In this document: piece by piece, positions 14,000 to 21,914 of the stretch
Layout of the letters: each line of letters opens with the position of its first letter
How positions within the stretch are numbered: the stretch's first letter is position 1
Origin: DATAEU01 sp046724395
GTDB taxonomy: Bacteria > Actinomycetota > UBA4738 > HRBIN12
Length of the DNA stretch: 29,673 nt
Assembly (NCBI GenBank): GCA_046724395.1
Contig: JBKOWM010000120.1
Location: 1 to 29,673, forward strand
Reading direction: 5' to 3'
Translations under genes and position numbers: made by a program
The notes under the pieces: model-generated
What the model was told of the DNA's origin: nothing
The model's database searches: none
What the model saw: only the letters and a program-made list of their open reading frames with translations

Positions 14000-14644
14000 A
14001 TGAGCGAGCAGACACCTGACATCTCGGAGCTCCGCGCTCTCATCGACCGGGCGATCGACGAGCGTCTGGCCGCCCGAGGGGCCGAAGGCGACGGCGGCAG
14101 CCCCCAAAGCGAAGCGCAAAGCGAGGGCCCAAGCGAGAGCGAGGGCCAAAGCGGGGACAAGCCGGAGCGAGGACGGAATCGGATCACGATCGTCGCGTGG
14201 GACGGCCACCTGGACCGCATCTGGCCCACCCTCATCCTGTCCACCACCGCGGCGGCCTCCGGGATGGAGGTCTCGGTGTTCTTCACGTTCTGGGGCCTGT
14301 TCGCGCTCGCGAAGCCCGGCCGCCGCACCGGCAAGGACTGGATGACGAAGATGCTGTCGGTGATGAACCCGGGCTCGCCGTCGAAGGCGAAGCTGTCGCG
14401 TTACAACTTCGCCGGCATGGGTCCCTGGATGCTCGGCAAGATCGCCGAGGATTACAAGACCCCGCACCCCACCGAGCTGCTCGAGCTCGCGCGGGACATG
14501 GGCGTTCGGCTGATCCCGTGTCAGATGACGATGGATCTCATGGGTCTGTCGAAGGCCGACCTCATCGACGGGCTCGAGGAGCCGATCGGGGCGGCGACGG
14601 CGCTGCTCGAGATGAAGGAGTCGGCGATCCAGCTGTTCATCTGA
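14000..14644 (+). CDS. DsrE/DsrF/DrsH-like (DsrE2-type) sulfur transferase
   Basis: A 214-residue protein of the DsrE2 type. The core (about 58-214) starts RITIVAWDGHLDRIWPTLIL and contains MEVSVFFTFWGLFAL, RYNFAGMGPWMLGKI and the conserved cysteine motif LIPCQMTMDLMG (Cys174), ending with SAIQLFI. It should accept or donate persulfide sulfur in partnership with TusA. The N-terminal about 25 residues are helical and joined to the core by a Ser/Glu/Gly/Gln-rich linker (about 33-56) encoded by near-repeats of AAAGCGAGGGCC at 14106-14156, probably a slippage-prone, unstructured tether. It ends eight bases before the convergent M15 peptidase stop. Confidence 0.88.
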   Translation: MSEQTPDISELRALIDRAIDERLAARGAEGDGGSPQSEAQSEGPSESEGQSGDKPERGRNRITIVAWDGHLDRIWPTLILSTTAAASGMEVSVFFTFWGLFALAKPGRRTGKDWMTKMLSVMNPGSPSKAKLSRYNFAGMGPWMLGKIAEDYKTPHPTELLELARDMGVRLIPCQMTMDLMGLSKADLIDGLEEPIGAATALLEMKESAIQLFI

Positions 14645-14652
14645 TCGGTTGG

Positions 14653-15387
14653 CTATGTTCCCGATCTGCTGAAGTGCATGTAGTCCTGGCCGCTCGACCA
14701 GTTCCCGCCCCAGCCCCAGCCGATGGCCGCGAACGCGCGGACGACGCTGTCGCCTTCGTGGATCATGCCGGGAACCTGCTGGGAGCGGTCCCGATACGGC
14801 CGCGAGTATCGGTTGCGGACGTATCCGTCGCGCACGAACGGATTCTCGATCGGGTTGATGTCCACGGCCAGGCCGTACGCATGCTGCGAGAACGTCGTCT
14901 CGCTCGGTCCGGACGGCGTGACGACGGGGCGGCAGTTGAACGCGGCGGTCGGATCCGCCGGGGTGTCGTGATCCTCCTGCGCGGGGTTGAACTCGCGCGC
15001 GAGGCGCAGGGTGTGGATCGGGAAGTGGCTCTCGAATAGTCTCCGGAACACCCACACGATGTCGGCCGCCGCGCCGGCGTTCAGGACGAGCGGACCGACG
15101 TGGGGCCTCGCGTCGAACCCCCAGTAGGACAGCGCCAGCAGGCGGAGGTCCCGGAGCGGGACGGGGCAGCCCGGCTTCCACGTCGTCCCGCGCATCTGCG
15201 CTCGGAGCGCTTCGGGCAGCGGCACCACACTGCCGACGAAGCGGGCGTGGGGTCCTTGGGTCTGGGTGACCAGCCCGATCTGCGCGGCGATGGAGCCGTC
15301 GGTGGCGGCCCCCGCCGGCCGTGACAGCGCGACGAGCGCCACGATCGCGAGCGTGGCCGCCGACGCCCGAGCCGTCGCGCGGCTCAC
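14653..15387 (-). CDS. Secreted M15 family D-Ala-D-Ala carboxypeptidase-like enzyme
   Basis: A 244-residue exported metallopeptidase that probably trims peptidoglycan peptides. After a signal peptide (about 1-28), the C-terminal domain carries the M15 zinc signature SQHAYGLAVDIN (His169, Asp176) and the third ligand in DYMHFS (His238). The NP(F) segment after the second ligand resembles M15C-type endopeptidases or carboxypeptidases. The GTG at 15387 overlaps the preceding lipoprotein stop as GTGA with GAGGAG upstream, so the two genes form an operon. The exact bond cut (D-Ala-D-Ala or L-Ala-D-Glu) cannot be read from sequence. Confidence 0.87.
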   Translation of the reverse strand: MSRATARASAATLAIVALVALSRPAGAATDGSIAAQIGLVTQTQGPHARFVGSVVPLPEALRAQMRGTTWKPGCPVPLRDLRLLALSYWGFDARPHVGPLVLNAGAAADIVWVFRRLFESHFPIHTLRLAREFNPAQEDHDTPADPTAAFNCRPVVTPSGPSETTFSQHAYGLAVDINPIENPFVRDGYVRNRYSRPYRDRSQQVPGMIHEGDSVVRAFAAIGWGWGGNWSSGQDYMHFSRSGT

Positions 15388-15974
15388 GGGATGTACTGCT
15401 CCTCGATCCGCACGATCACGCCATCGCGCGCAGTCAGCCAGTACGGCGAGAGGTTGCCGTTGTACCGGTGTCCGTCGACCGTGATCTGGCCCTCGTCGAA
15501 GGCTCGGGCGAAGTCGGTCAGCTCGCCGTCGAACGTCGTCTGGCAGCAGTCGTTCCAGTCCAGGAGCACGAGCTCGGCGTTCGGCGCGAGCGGCACAGTG
15601 CGGAGCCGGGGGTTGTCGTTGATGACGTAGTAGTCGTTCGGCGGTGGAACCTCGTCGCCGCGATCCTCGGCGGCCCGGATCGCCTCGTCGCCGGTCAGGA
15701 AATAGGCGAGGTCGAACGTGACGGTCGCCGGATCGGCGCTCGGGTCGACCCTCTTGATGAACGCGAAGTTCCGGCCGCCTTCGATCAACGGACTCGCTTC
15801 GGGCGTCGGCGAGCCCGAGGTAGATGCGCTCGCCGCGTTGCTTGCCGTCCCCGGCTCGGCGGTAGCTTCGTCCGTCGGCGTGCCCGACCCGACCCCATCG
15901 CCGGCGCACGCCGCCGTCAGCAGTGCGAGCGCAAGCGTCAAAACGGCCCGACGTCGCGCGTGCGCAGCGGGCAT
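15384..15974 (-). CDS. Putative lipoprotein of unknown function
   Basis: A 196-residue protein not recognised as a named family. A lipoprotein signal is clear: basic n-region (HARRR), hydrophobic core, lipobox LLTAAC with Cys23. A Thr/Ser/Ala/Pro-rich linker (about 30-60) leads to a folded C-terminal domain with FAFIKRVDPSADPATVTFDLAYFLTG and the segment PNDYYVINDNPRLRTVPLA. This pattern recurs in small actinobacterial secreted proteins that lie beside M15 peptidases. The ATG at 15974 has AGGAG eleven bases upstream; an ATG at 16034 would give an atypical long n-region. It is probably co-expressed with the overlapping peptidase gene at the cell surface. Confidence 0.75.
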   Translation of the reverse strand: MPAAHARRRAVLTLALALLTAACAGDGVGSGTPTDEATAEPGTASNAASASTSGSPTPEASPLIEGGRNFAFIKRVDPSADPATVTFDLAYFLTGDEAIRAAEDRGDEVPPPNDYYVINDNPRLRTVPLAPNAELVLLDWNDCCQTTFDGELTDFARAFDEGQITVDGHRYNGNLSPYWLTARDGVIVRIEEQYIP

Positions 15975-16083
15975 GTCGGACGTTTCTCCTGTCGGTCGGG
16001 CGTCATGCGCCGTATTCCGGTACGAGTCTGCCACGCCGAGCCCGCCGAAGCGGTCTACGCGGGGCCGGCCGAAATGCCGCGAC

Positions 16084-16105
16084 GCTAATTAGCTTTGCGT
16101 ACTAT
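16084..16105 (+). promoter_or_regulatory. Candidate MarR operator and promoter
   Basis: GCTAATTAGC (16084-16093) is a perfect 10-base palindrome, AT-rich against its surroundings. A TACTAT -10-like hexamer lies at 16100-16105, eleven bases before the marR ATG. The arrangement suggests autoregulation of marR-MFS from a short-leader or leaderless transcript. No clear -35 hexamer is seen. Confidence 0.5.
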
Positions 16106-16115
16106 CATCGAAGGC

Positions 16116-16565
16116 ATGTCGACCGAGACCGCCACCACCTCCCGGGACGTCGTCGAGCTCGCGGCCAGACTGCGCCTGGGCGTCACGCGTCTGGCGCGCC
16201 GCCTTCGGCAGGAAGGCGACCCCGGCGTCACGCCGTCGCTCCTGTCCGCTCTCGCCTCGATCGAGCGGCGCGGCCGCGTCACTGTGGGGGAGCTGTGTGC
16301 GATCGAGCAGGTGCAGCCGCCCACCATGACGCGCCTTGTCGCCTCGCTCGTGGACGCGGGGCTCGTGCGCCGCGAGACGGACGCGTCCGACCTGCGCATC
16401 GCGTGGCTGAGCTGCACCGTCGAGGGAACGCGGCTGCTCGCCCGCACTCGGCGCAGAAAGGAGGAGTTCCTCGCTCGGCGCCTTCGCGCCCTCGGGCAGG
16501 ATGATCTTCGACTCCTGGAGCGGGCCGCACCGGTCCTCGAGCGGCTCGTCGGAGGCTCGCCGTGA
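16116..16565 (+). CDS. MarR family transcriptional regulator
   Basis: A 149-residue winged-helix regulator. The DNA-binding region (about 45-105) contains TPSLLSALASIERRGRVTVGELC, the recognition helix QPPTMTRLVASLVDAGLV, and a wing with RRETDASDLRIAWLSCT in the place of the usual DxxDxR. The C-terminal helices dimerise. The ATG at 16116 is chosen over an in-frame TTG at 16095 because the latter overlaps the promoter-like elements. It overlaps the MFS transporter by four bases (GTGA), the classic layout of a repressor controlling an efflux pump. The ligand is unknown. Confidence 0.9.
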   Translation: MSTETATTSRDVVELAARLRLGVTRLARRLRQEGDPGVTPSLLSALASIERRGRVTVGELCAIEQVQPPTMTRLVASLVDAGLVRRETDASDLRIAWLSCTVEGTRLLARTRRRKEEFLARRLRALGQDDLRLLERAAPVLERLVGGSP

Positions 16566-17860
16566 CGAGCGTCGGCCTAGCCGTCCACCGGACCTTCCAC
16601 GCGGTTTCGCACTCCCGGAACTTCCGGCTGTTCTTCATCGGTCAGGCGGTCTCGGTGACGGGCACGTGGATGCAGTCCGTCGCCGCGGCGTGGTTGGTGG
16701 TGCAGCTCGCGCACGCCCACACCGGGCTGGCGCTCGGGCTGCTCGCCGCGCTGAACTTTGGCCCGATCCTGTTCCTGGGGGCGTTCGGTGGCCTCCTCGC
16801 CGATCGCCGGGACAAGCGCTGGATCCTCATCGCCACCCAGTCGTTGTTCGCCGTCCAGGCGCTTGCGCTGTGGGTTCTCGTCGCTACGGACCTCGCGCAG
16901 CTGTGGATGGTCTATGCGCTGACGCTGATCCAGGGCATCGTGACGGCACTCGACATGCCGGCGCGGCAGAGCTTCTATGCCGAAATGGTCGGTCAGGCCG
17001 AGCTCACCAACGCGATCAGCCTCAACTCGGCCGTGGTGACCGGGACCCGCATCGTTGGCCCGGCCGTCGCGGGCGTCCTCATCGCCACGATCGGTCTTGC
17101 TCCATGCTTCCTGGTCAACGCCGTGTCGTACGTCGCCGTCATCGTCGCGCTGTCGCTGATGCGCGCGGACGAGCTGCGCCGAACCGGTGCCGAGCGGCGC
17201 AAAGGTCAGCTGCGCGAGGGCCTCGCATACGTGTGGCGGACCGAAGAACTGCGGGATCCGCTCTTGTGGATGGCGTTCGTCTTCGCGTTCTCCTTCAACT
17301 TCTCGATCCTGTTTCCGCTGATGGCCAAGGACGTGTTCGGCGGTGGGGCCGGAACCCTCGGCGTTCTGCTGTCGCTCCTGGGCGTCGGCTCGCTGATTGG
17401 GGCGCTGGCGATGGCTCGCCAGAAGAACCCCAATCCCGGACGGCTGGCCCTTGCCGCCGTCGGCTTCGGGATCGCATCGGTCCTGGTCGCGTTCGCGCCG
17501 ACGCTCCGCGCCGAGCTCATCCTTCTCGTGCCGATGGGGGTCGTCTCGATGATCTTCCTCATCACCGGGAACTCCACCCTCCAGCTGACCTCGCGCCCCG
17601 ACATGCGCGGACGGGTGATGGCTCTGTACGGCATCGTTTTTCTCGGCAGCACGCCGATCGGCGGACCGATCGCCGGGTGGGCAGCCGAGCACCTCGGGCC
17701 GCGGGGCGCGCTCGCGCTCGGCGGCGCGATCGCTGCCGCAGTCGGCCTCGCCGGGCTCGCAGTTCTGTCGCGGCGGCGGAGCCGACGTTCGGACGACGCC
17801 GAGCGGCGGGACGTCCCGTCCGCACGGTCTCGGCATCCCACGCCGCGTCCAACCTCGTGA
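16562..17860 (+). CDS. MFS transporter (EntS-like, MFS_3 type)
   Basis: A 432-residue major facilitator with 12 predicted helices, of the enterobactin-exporter-like MFS_3 branch. The N-terminus (SRNFRLFFIGQAVSVTGTWMQSVAAAWLV) and the loop-2 motif GGLLADRRDKRW (motif A) are typical, as is DMPARQSFYAEMVG between helices 4 and 5. A basic, disordered C-terminal tail (about 405-432) follows the last helix. It is translationally coupled to marR and is probably an efflux pump induced by the regulator's ligand. It ends 23 bases from a convergent second MFS gene. Confidence 0.9.
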   Translation: MTSVGLAVHRTFHAVSHSRNFRLFFIGQAVSVTGTWMQSVAAAWLVVQLAHAHTGLALGLLAALNFGPILFLGAFGGLLADRRDKRWILIATQSLFAVQALALWVLVATDLAQLWMVYALTLIQGIVTALDMPARQSFYAEMVGQAELTNAISLNSAVVTGTRIVGPAVAGVLIATIGLAPCFLVNAVSYVAVIVALSLMRADELRRTGAERRKGQLREGLAYVWRTEELRDPLLWMAFVFAFSFNFSILFPLMAKDVFGGGAGTLGVLLSLLGVGSLIGALAMARQKNPNPGRLALAAVGFGIASVLVAFAPTLRAELILLVPMGVVSMIFLITGNSTLQLTSRPDMRGRVMALYGIVFLGSTPIGGPIAGWAAEHLGPRGALALGGAIAAAVGLAGLAVLSRRRSRRSDDAERRDVPSARSRHPTPRPTS

Positions 17861-17883
17861 CGGACGACGCCGTCGTGCTGTAG

Positions 17884-19338
17884 CTACGAGAGCTCCCGCT
17901 CGAGTCGCCACCCCGTCTCGTCGTCGGTCTTCGAGATCTCGATCGTCGTTCCGTCCTCGAGCGCGAGCCTGAAGCGTGCCGCGCGGCGCCCGTCGCGTTC
18001 TTCGACCCACGATCGCCGGACGTCCACACGCTCTTCGACGCCTCCCCAGACGATGGCGCGCGGCCACTCCTCGGCGCGCCCGCCCTCGTAGAACCGGACC
18101 ACGATCTCGGGGGAGCGTCGAAGCCACGCCGGAAGGATCGGCGAGTACAGGACGAAGGCCACCCCGACCAGCGCCACCGACCAGGCCGGGCCGATGGAGG
18201 GGACCAACGGCACGGCGACGAACGCGGCGAGGACGCGAGAGAGGTTGTAGACGACGTCGTAGACGGCGAAGACGCGGCCGCGATAGCCGTCCGGGATCGA
18301 TTCCTGGACGAGCGTGTCGACCGGGATCTTCTTCCACGCGAACGTGACGCCGATGCCGAAGCTCGCGAGCAGGATGGACCAGCCGTTGATGTGGGTCGAG
18401 ACGGCGATCAGAACGGCACCGCCGGCGAGGAAGGCGCCCGCGACGATCCGCTCCTTGGCGAGGCGACGCTCGAGCTCTCCGACCGTCAGGATCCCGACGA
18501 GAACACCGACCCCGCCGGCGCCGATCAGATTCGAGAACGACCCGACGCTCGCACGGAATCGGTCCACGAACACGACGAGCGACACGACGAGGACGAGGCC
18601 CTGACCGATCTGGTCGAGCGTGATGGACGTAATCGGGCCAAGCGCTCTCGGGGTCCGGACCAGCCGACGTAACCCGTCGGCGAACTCGCGTGTCATCCGC
18701 TGGAGCTCGTCGCGGACGGGCGCGGCCGCGAGGTGATGCGGAAGCAGAGGGTCCGACATCCGCGCCGCGATCGCCGATGCAGCGACCCACATGGCCCCGG
18801 CCGCCACGACAACGGGGGTATCGCCGGCCAGGTCGGCGACCCACCCGCCCACGAAGACCCCCAGCAGCAGCGCGACCGTCCCTCCGACGGTGGCGAGCGA
18901 ATTCGCGATCAGCAGATCCTCGGTCGGCACGAGCCTCGGGACCACGGCGACGGCCGTGGCGAGATAGAAACGGTTCACCGAAAGGACCCACAGCGCTCCC
19001 GCGTAGAACAGCGCGGGGGCTCGCGTTGGTTCGAACAACACGAGCCAGACGAGCGCCGCTCGAAGCCACGGGGCGACGACCAGGATCCGGCGCCGAGACC
19101 AGCGATCGATGAACACGCCGGTGAACGGTCCGATGACCGAGAACGGCAACGACACGACGAGCGTGGCGATCGCGAACCCGAGCGCGGTGTCGGTGCGCTC
19201 GGGGGCGAAGACGACGGACGCGACGAGCGCCGCTTGGAACAGTCCGTCGGCGAACTGGCTCACCAAGCGGATGGCAAACAGCCGGCGAAAGTCGCCGCTG
19301 CGGAGTGCCTCGCGACCGCGCGCGACGGTGCTCTGCAT
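17884..19338 (-). CDS. MFS transporter with extra C-terminal DUF6504-like domain
   Basis: A 484-residue protein. Residues 1-408 are a 12-helix major facilitator (SGDFRRLFAIRLVSQFADGLFQ at the start, PFTGVFIDRWSRRRIL as motif A). Residues 409-484 form a separate soluble domain: EIVVRFYEGGRAEEWPRAIV, then WVEERDGRRAARFRLALEDG and ending with DETGWRLERE. Its W/R-rich beta pattern recalls the small actinobacterial DUF6504 domain (roughly PxxFxWRGRxxxV...WxE...W). That match is by eye. Such a cytosolic extension is not usual in MFS pumps and may sense a ligand or bind a partner. The ATG at 19338 is divergent from the ThDP-enzyme gene. Confidence 0.85.
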   Translation of the reverse strand: MQSTVARGREALRSGDFRRLFAIRLVSQFADGLFQAALVASVVFAPERTDTALGFAIATLVVSLPFSVIGPFTGVFIDRWSRRRILVVAPWLRAALVWLVLFEPTRAPALFYAGALWVLSVNRFYLATAVAVVPRLVPTEDLLIANSLATVGGTVALLLGVFVGGWVADLAGDTPVVVAAGAMWVAASAIAARMSDPLLPHHLAAAPVRDELQRMTREFADGLRRLVRTPRALGPITSITLDQIGQGLVLVVSLVVFVDRFRASVGSFSNLIGAGGVGVLVGILTVGELERRLAKERIVAGAFLAGGAVLIAVSTHINGWSILLASFGIGVTFAWKKIPVDTLVQESIPDGYRGRVFAVYDVVYNLSRVLAAFVAVPLVPSIGPAWSVALVGVAFVLYSPILPAWLRRSPEIVVRFYEGGRAEEWPRAIVWGGVEERVDVRRSWVEERDGRRAARFRLALEDGTTIEISKTDDETGWRLERELS

Positions 19339-19451
19339 GAACTCGATGCTACGGACGGGCGGGATGACTCGCCGGCCGGTAGTTTCGTGCCTCGGGCGCT
19401 CGGGTAGGTGCGCGTCGAGCTATTCCTGCCGACCTTGTCGGAGGTTCCGCC

Positions 19452-21212
19452 GTGGGCAAGATCGCGTCCGAGTTGCTCGTCGAACGACTCATCGACTGGG
19501 GGGTCGATACCGTCTTCGGCCTTCCGGGCGACGGCATCAACGGGATCATGGAGGGCATGCGGCGGCATCGCGACCGCATCCGGTTCGTCCTCGTGCACCA
19601 CGAGGAGGCCGCGGCGTTCATGGCGACCGGCTACTCGAAGAGCACCGGCCGGCTCGGCGTCTGCCTGGCTACGTCGGGGCCGGGTGGGCTTCATCTCGTC
19701 AACGGCCTGTACGACGCCAAGCTGGATCACGCTCCCGTCCTCGCCATCACCGGAATGCAGGCCACGTCGCAGCTCGGGACGTTCTTCCAGCAGGAGGTCC
19801 ATCTCGACCGCGTGTTCATGGATCTCGCCGAGTACAACGCGATGGTGACGGTGCCGGTCTCGATCCCGACGCTCGTCGACGTGGCGGTCCGAACATCTGT
19901 CTCGCGGCGAACCGTCTCGCACATCACGTTCCCGGTCGACATCCAGGAGGCCGACCCCGAACTCGTGCCGTTCGAGGGCGGCCTCGGCACGGCGCGGCCG
20001 CCGGAGACGGCTCCTACCTACAACGAACCGATCGTCGTCCCCCACGAGGACGACCTTCACCGCGCGGCGGACGTGCTCAACGACGGATCGCGCGTCGTGA
20101 TGCTCGTGGGTGCGGGCGCGATGCACGCGCGCGACGAGGTGCTCGCCGTCGGCGATGTGCTCGGCGCCCCGATCGTCAAGGCGCTCTCCGGCAAGGCCGT
20201 CGTCCCCGACGATCACCCGCTCGTCACGGGGGGGCTGGGGCTGCTCGGGACGAGGCCCTCCGTCGAGGCGATGGAGGACTGCGACACGCTGCTGATGGTC
20301 GGGACGAACTTCCCGTACACCTCGTACCTGCCCGAGAAGGCGCGCGTCGTGCAGATCGAACTCGAGGCCATGCGCGTGGGCACCCGCTGTCCAGTCGAGG
20401 TCCCCCTGGTGGGCGACGCTCGCGAGACCCTCGGCGCGCTCCTGCGCTTGCTCGAACGCAAGACCGACCGCGGCTTCCTCGACGCGGCACAGCGCGCGAT
20501 GGCCGAGTGGCGCGAGGACCTCGCGGCGCTCGAGTCGCCCGAGCGGGAGCCGATCCAGCCGCAGTACCTCGCCAGGCTCATCGACCGGTACGCATCGGAC
20601 GGCGCGATCCTGTCCTCGGATTCCGGGACGATCGCCACGTGGGCCGCGCGGCACTTCGACATCCGAGGCGACCGGCGATTCATGCTCTCGGGCAACCTCG
20701 CGTCGATGGCGCCCGGTCTTCCGTACACGATCGCCGCCCAGATCGCGCATCCCAACCGCCAATGCATCGCGTTCGTCGGGGACGGCGGTTTCGCAATGCT
20801 GATGGCCGAGTATCTGACGGCGGCTAGATACGGCCTGCCGATCAAGGTCTTCATCGTCAACAACGGCGAGTTGGGGCAGATCCTGTGGGAGCAGATGGTC
20901 CTCGGGTTTCCGGAGTACGGAGTCCGATTCCAGAAGGCCGCAAGCTTCGCCCCATGGGCGCAAGCGTGCGGCGGGTTCGGACGCCTCGTCGAGCATCCGG
21001 GCGAACTCGACGCAGCAGTGCGGGAGGCGCTGGCGCACGACGGACCGGCGCTCCTCGACGTCCGCGTGAGCGCCGACGAGCCCCCCATGCCGCCGAAGGT
21101 CAAGTACGACCAGGCCAAGGGCTTCGCCGAGGCGTTCTTGAAGGGCCAGCCCCGACGGGCGTCGATCGCCTCCACCGTGTTCCGCGACAAGCTCGAGCAG
21201 CTGAGGGGCTGA
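19452..21212 (+). CDS. ThDP-dependent enzyme, pyruvate oxidase-like
   Basis: A 586-residue enzyme of the acetolactate synthase/pyruvate oxidase superfamily with three domains: PYR (about 1-175), central Rossmann-like (about 190-325) and PP (about 360-545). The activating Glu lies in LVHHEEAAAFMATGY (about residue 51). The ThDP/Mg motif starts GDGGFAML (about 443) and ends IVNNGELG. The FGLPGDGINGIMEG start resembles PoxB-type pyruvate oxidases/dehydrogenases. The C-terminus lacks an obvious lipid-binding peptide like that of E. coli PoxB, so quinone reduction is not assured and another 2-keto acid is possible. GGAGG precedes the GTG at 19452 by seven bases. Confidence 0.88.
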   Translation: MGKIASELLVERLIDWGVDTVFGLPGDGINGIMEGMRRHRDRIRFVLVHHEEAAAFMATGYSKSTGRLGVCLATSGPGGLHLVNGLYDAKLDHAPVLAITGMQATSQLGTFFQQEVHLDRVFMDLAEYNAMVTVPVSIPTLVDVAVRTSVSRRTVSHITFPVDIQEADPELVPFEGGLGTARPPETAPTYNEPIVVPHEDDLHRAADVLNDGSRVVMLVGAGAMHARDEVLAVGDVLGAPIVKALSGKAVVPDDHPLVTGGLGLLGTRPSVEAMEDCDTLLMVGTNFPYTSYLPEKARVVQIELEAMRVGTRCPVEVPLVGDARETLGALLRLLERKTDRGFLDAAQRAMAEWREDLAALESPEREPIQPQYLARLIDRYASDGAILSSDSGTIATWAARHFDIRGDRRFMLSGNLASMAPGLPYTIAAQIAHPNRQCIAFVGDGGFAMLMAEYLTAARYGLPIKVFIVNNGELGQILWEQMVLGFPEYGVRFQKAASFAPWAQACGGFGRLVEHPGELDAAVREALAHDGPALLDVRVSADEPPMPPKVKYDQAKGFAEAFLKGQPRRASIASTVFRDKLEQLRG

Positions 21213-21280
21213 TCGCCAGGCCGACGTCCCTCGAACCGCCTGCACCCGTCCGTCGACGCATCGGGCCGCGAAGAGGTGGC

Positions 21281-21907
21281 ATGCTTGCCCGCGTGGAGGC
21301 GGAGGAGAGGGAGCGGCCGCGGCCCGTCACCGTCGGCACGGAACGCCTCGAGGCGTTTAGCGACGCCGTGATGGCGGTGATCATCACGATCCTGGCGCTC
21401 GAGCTCCGGAGTCCGAAGGGAGCGACCTGGGCGGCCCTGTACAAGCAGCGAGCTGGCGTCCTCATCTACGTCCTTGCGTTTCTGTTCATCGCGATCTACT
21501 GGAACAACCACCACCACCTCCTCCGCGCGACCACGCGGATCAGCGGCGCCGTCATGTGGACCAACATGCTGCTGCTGTTCTGTCTGTCGCTGGCCCCCGT
21601 CGTCACGGAGTGGATCCGGAGCTTCCCACGGTCGGCGCTGCCAGTGGCGTCGTTCGGGGTGGTTTCGCTCTCCGCGGCCTTGTCGTACACGCTTCTCGAG
21701 GTGACGCTCATGCGTGCAAACGGCCGGGATTCAGCCGTCGGCCGCGCCCTTTCGTCGAGTCGCGCGAAGGGCTATGCCTCGCTGGCGATGTACACGGCCG
21801 CCGTCGCGCTCGCCGTCGTAAACGTCTGGATCTCCTACGCGCTCTACGCCGCCGTCGCCGTGATGTGGCTGGTCCCCGATCGCCGCTTCTCGCGCGAGCA
21901 GGGCTGA
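21281..21907 (+). CDS. TMEM175/DUF1211 family potassium channel-like protein
   Basis: A 208-residue membrane protein with six predicted helices. The family signature RLEAFSDAVMAVIITILALEL (about 22-42) contains the FSD motif that opens the first helix of bacterial TMEM175 channels, which conduct K+. Helix 3-4 positions carry IYWNNHHHLLRAT and MWTNMLLLFCLSLAPVVTEW, also typical. The ATG at 21281 has AAGAGG four bases upstream; a GTG twelve bases later is an alternative. It follows the ThDP enzyme by 68 bases on the same strand, and a functional link is not evident. Confidence 0.9.
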   Translation: MLARVEAEERERPRPVTVGTERLEAFSDAVMAVIITILALELRSPKGATWAALYKQRAGVLIYVLAFLFIAIYWNNHHHLLRATTRISGAVMWTNMLLLFCLSLAPVVTEWIRSFPRSALPVASFGVVSLSAALSYTLLEVTLMRANGRDSAVGRALSSSRAKGYASLAMYTAAVALAVVNVWISYALYAAVAVMWLVPDRRFSREQG

Positions 21908-21914
21908 GGCTGCC

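Noticed and set aside
17860..17884. Terminator between the two convergent MFS genes
   Set aside because: Only a 5-bp ACGAC/GTCGT repeat is present there, too weak to call.
19260..21245. 661-residue minus-strand open frame
   Set aside because: It is a shadow of the ThDP-dependent enzyme, whose motifs are intact on the plus strand.
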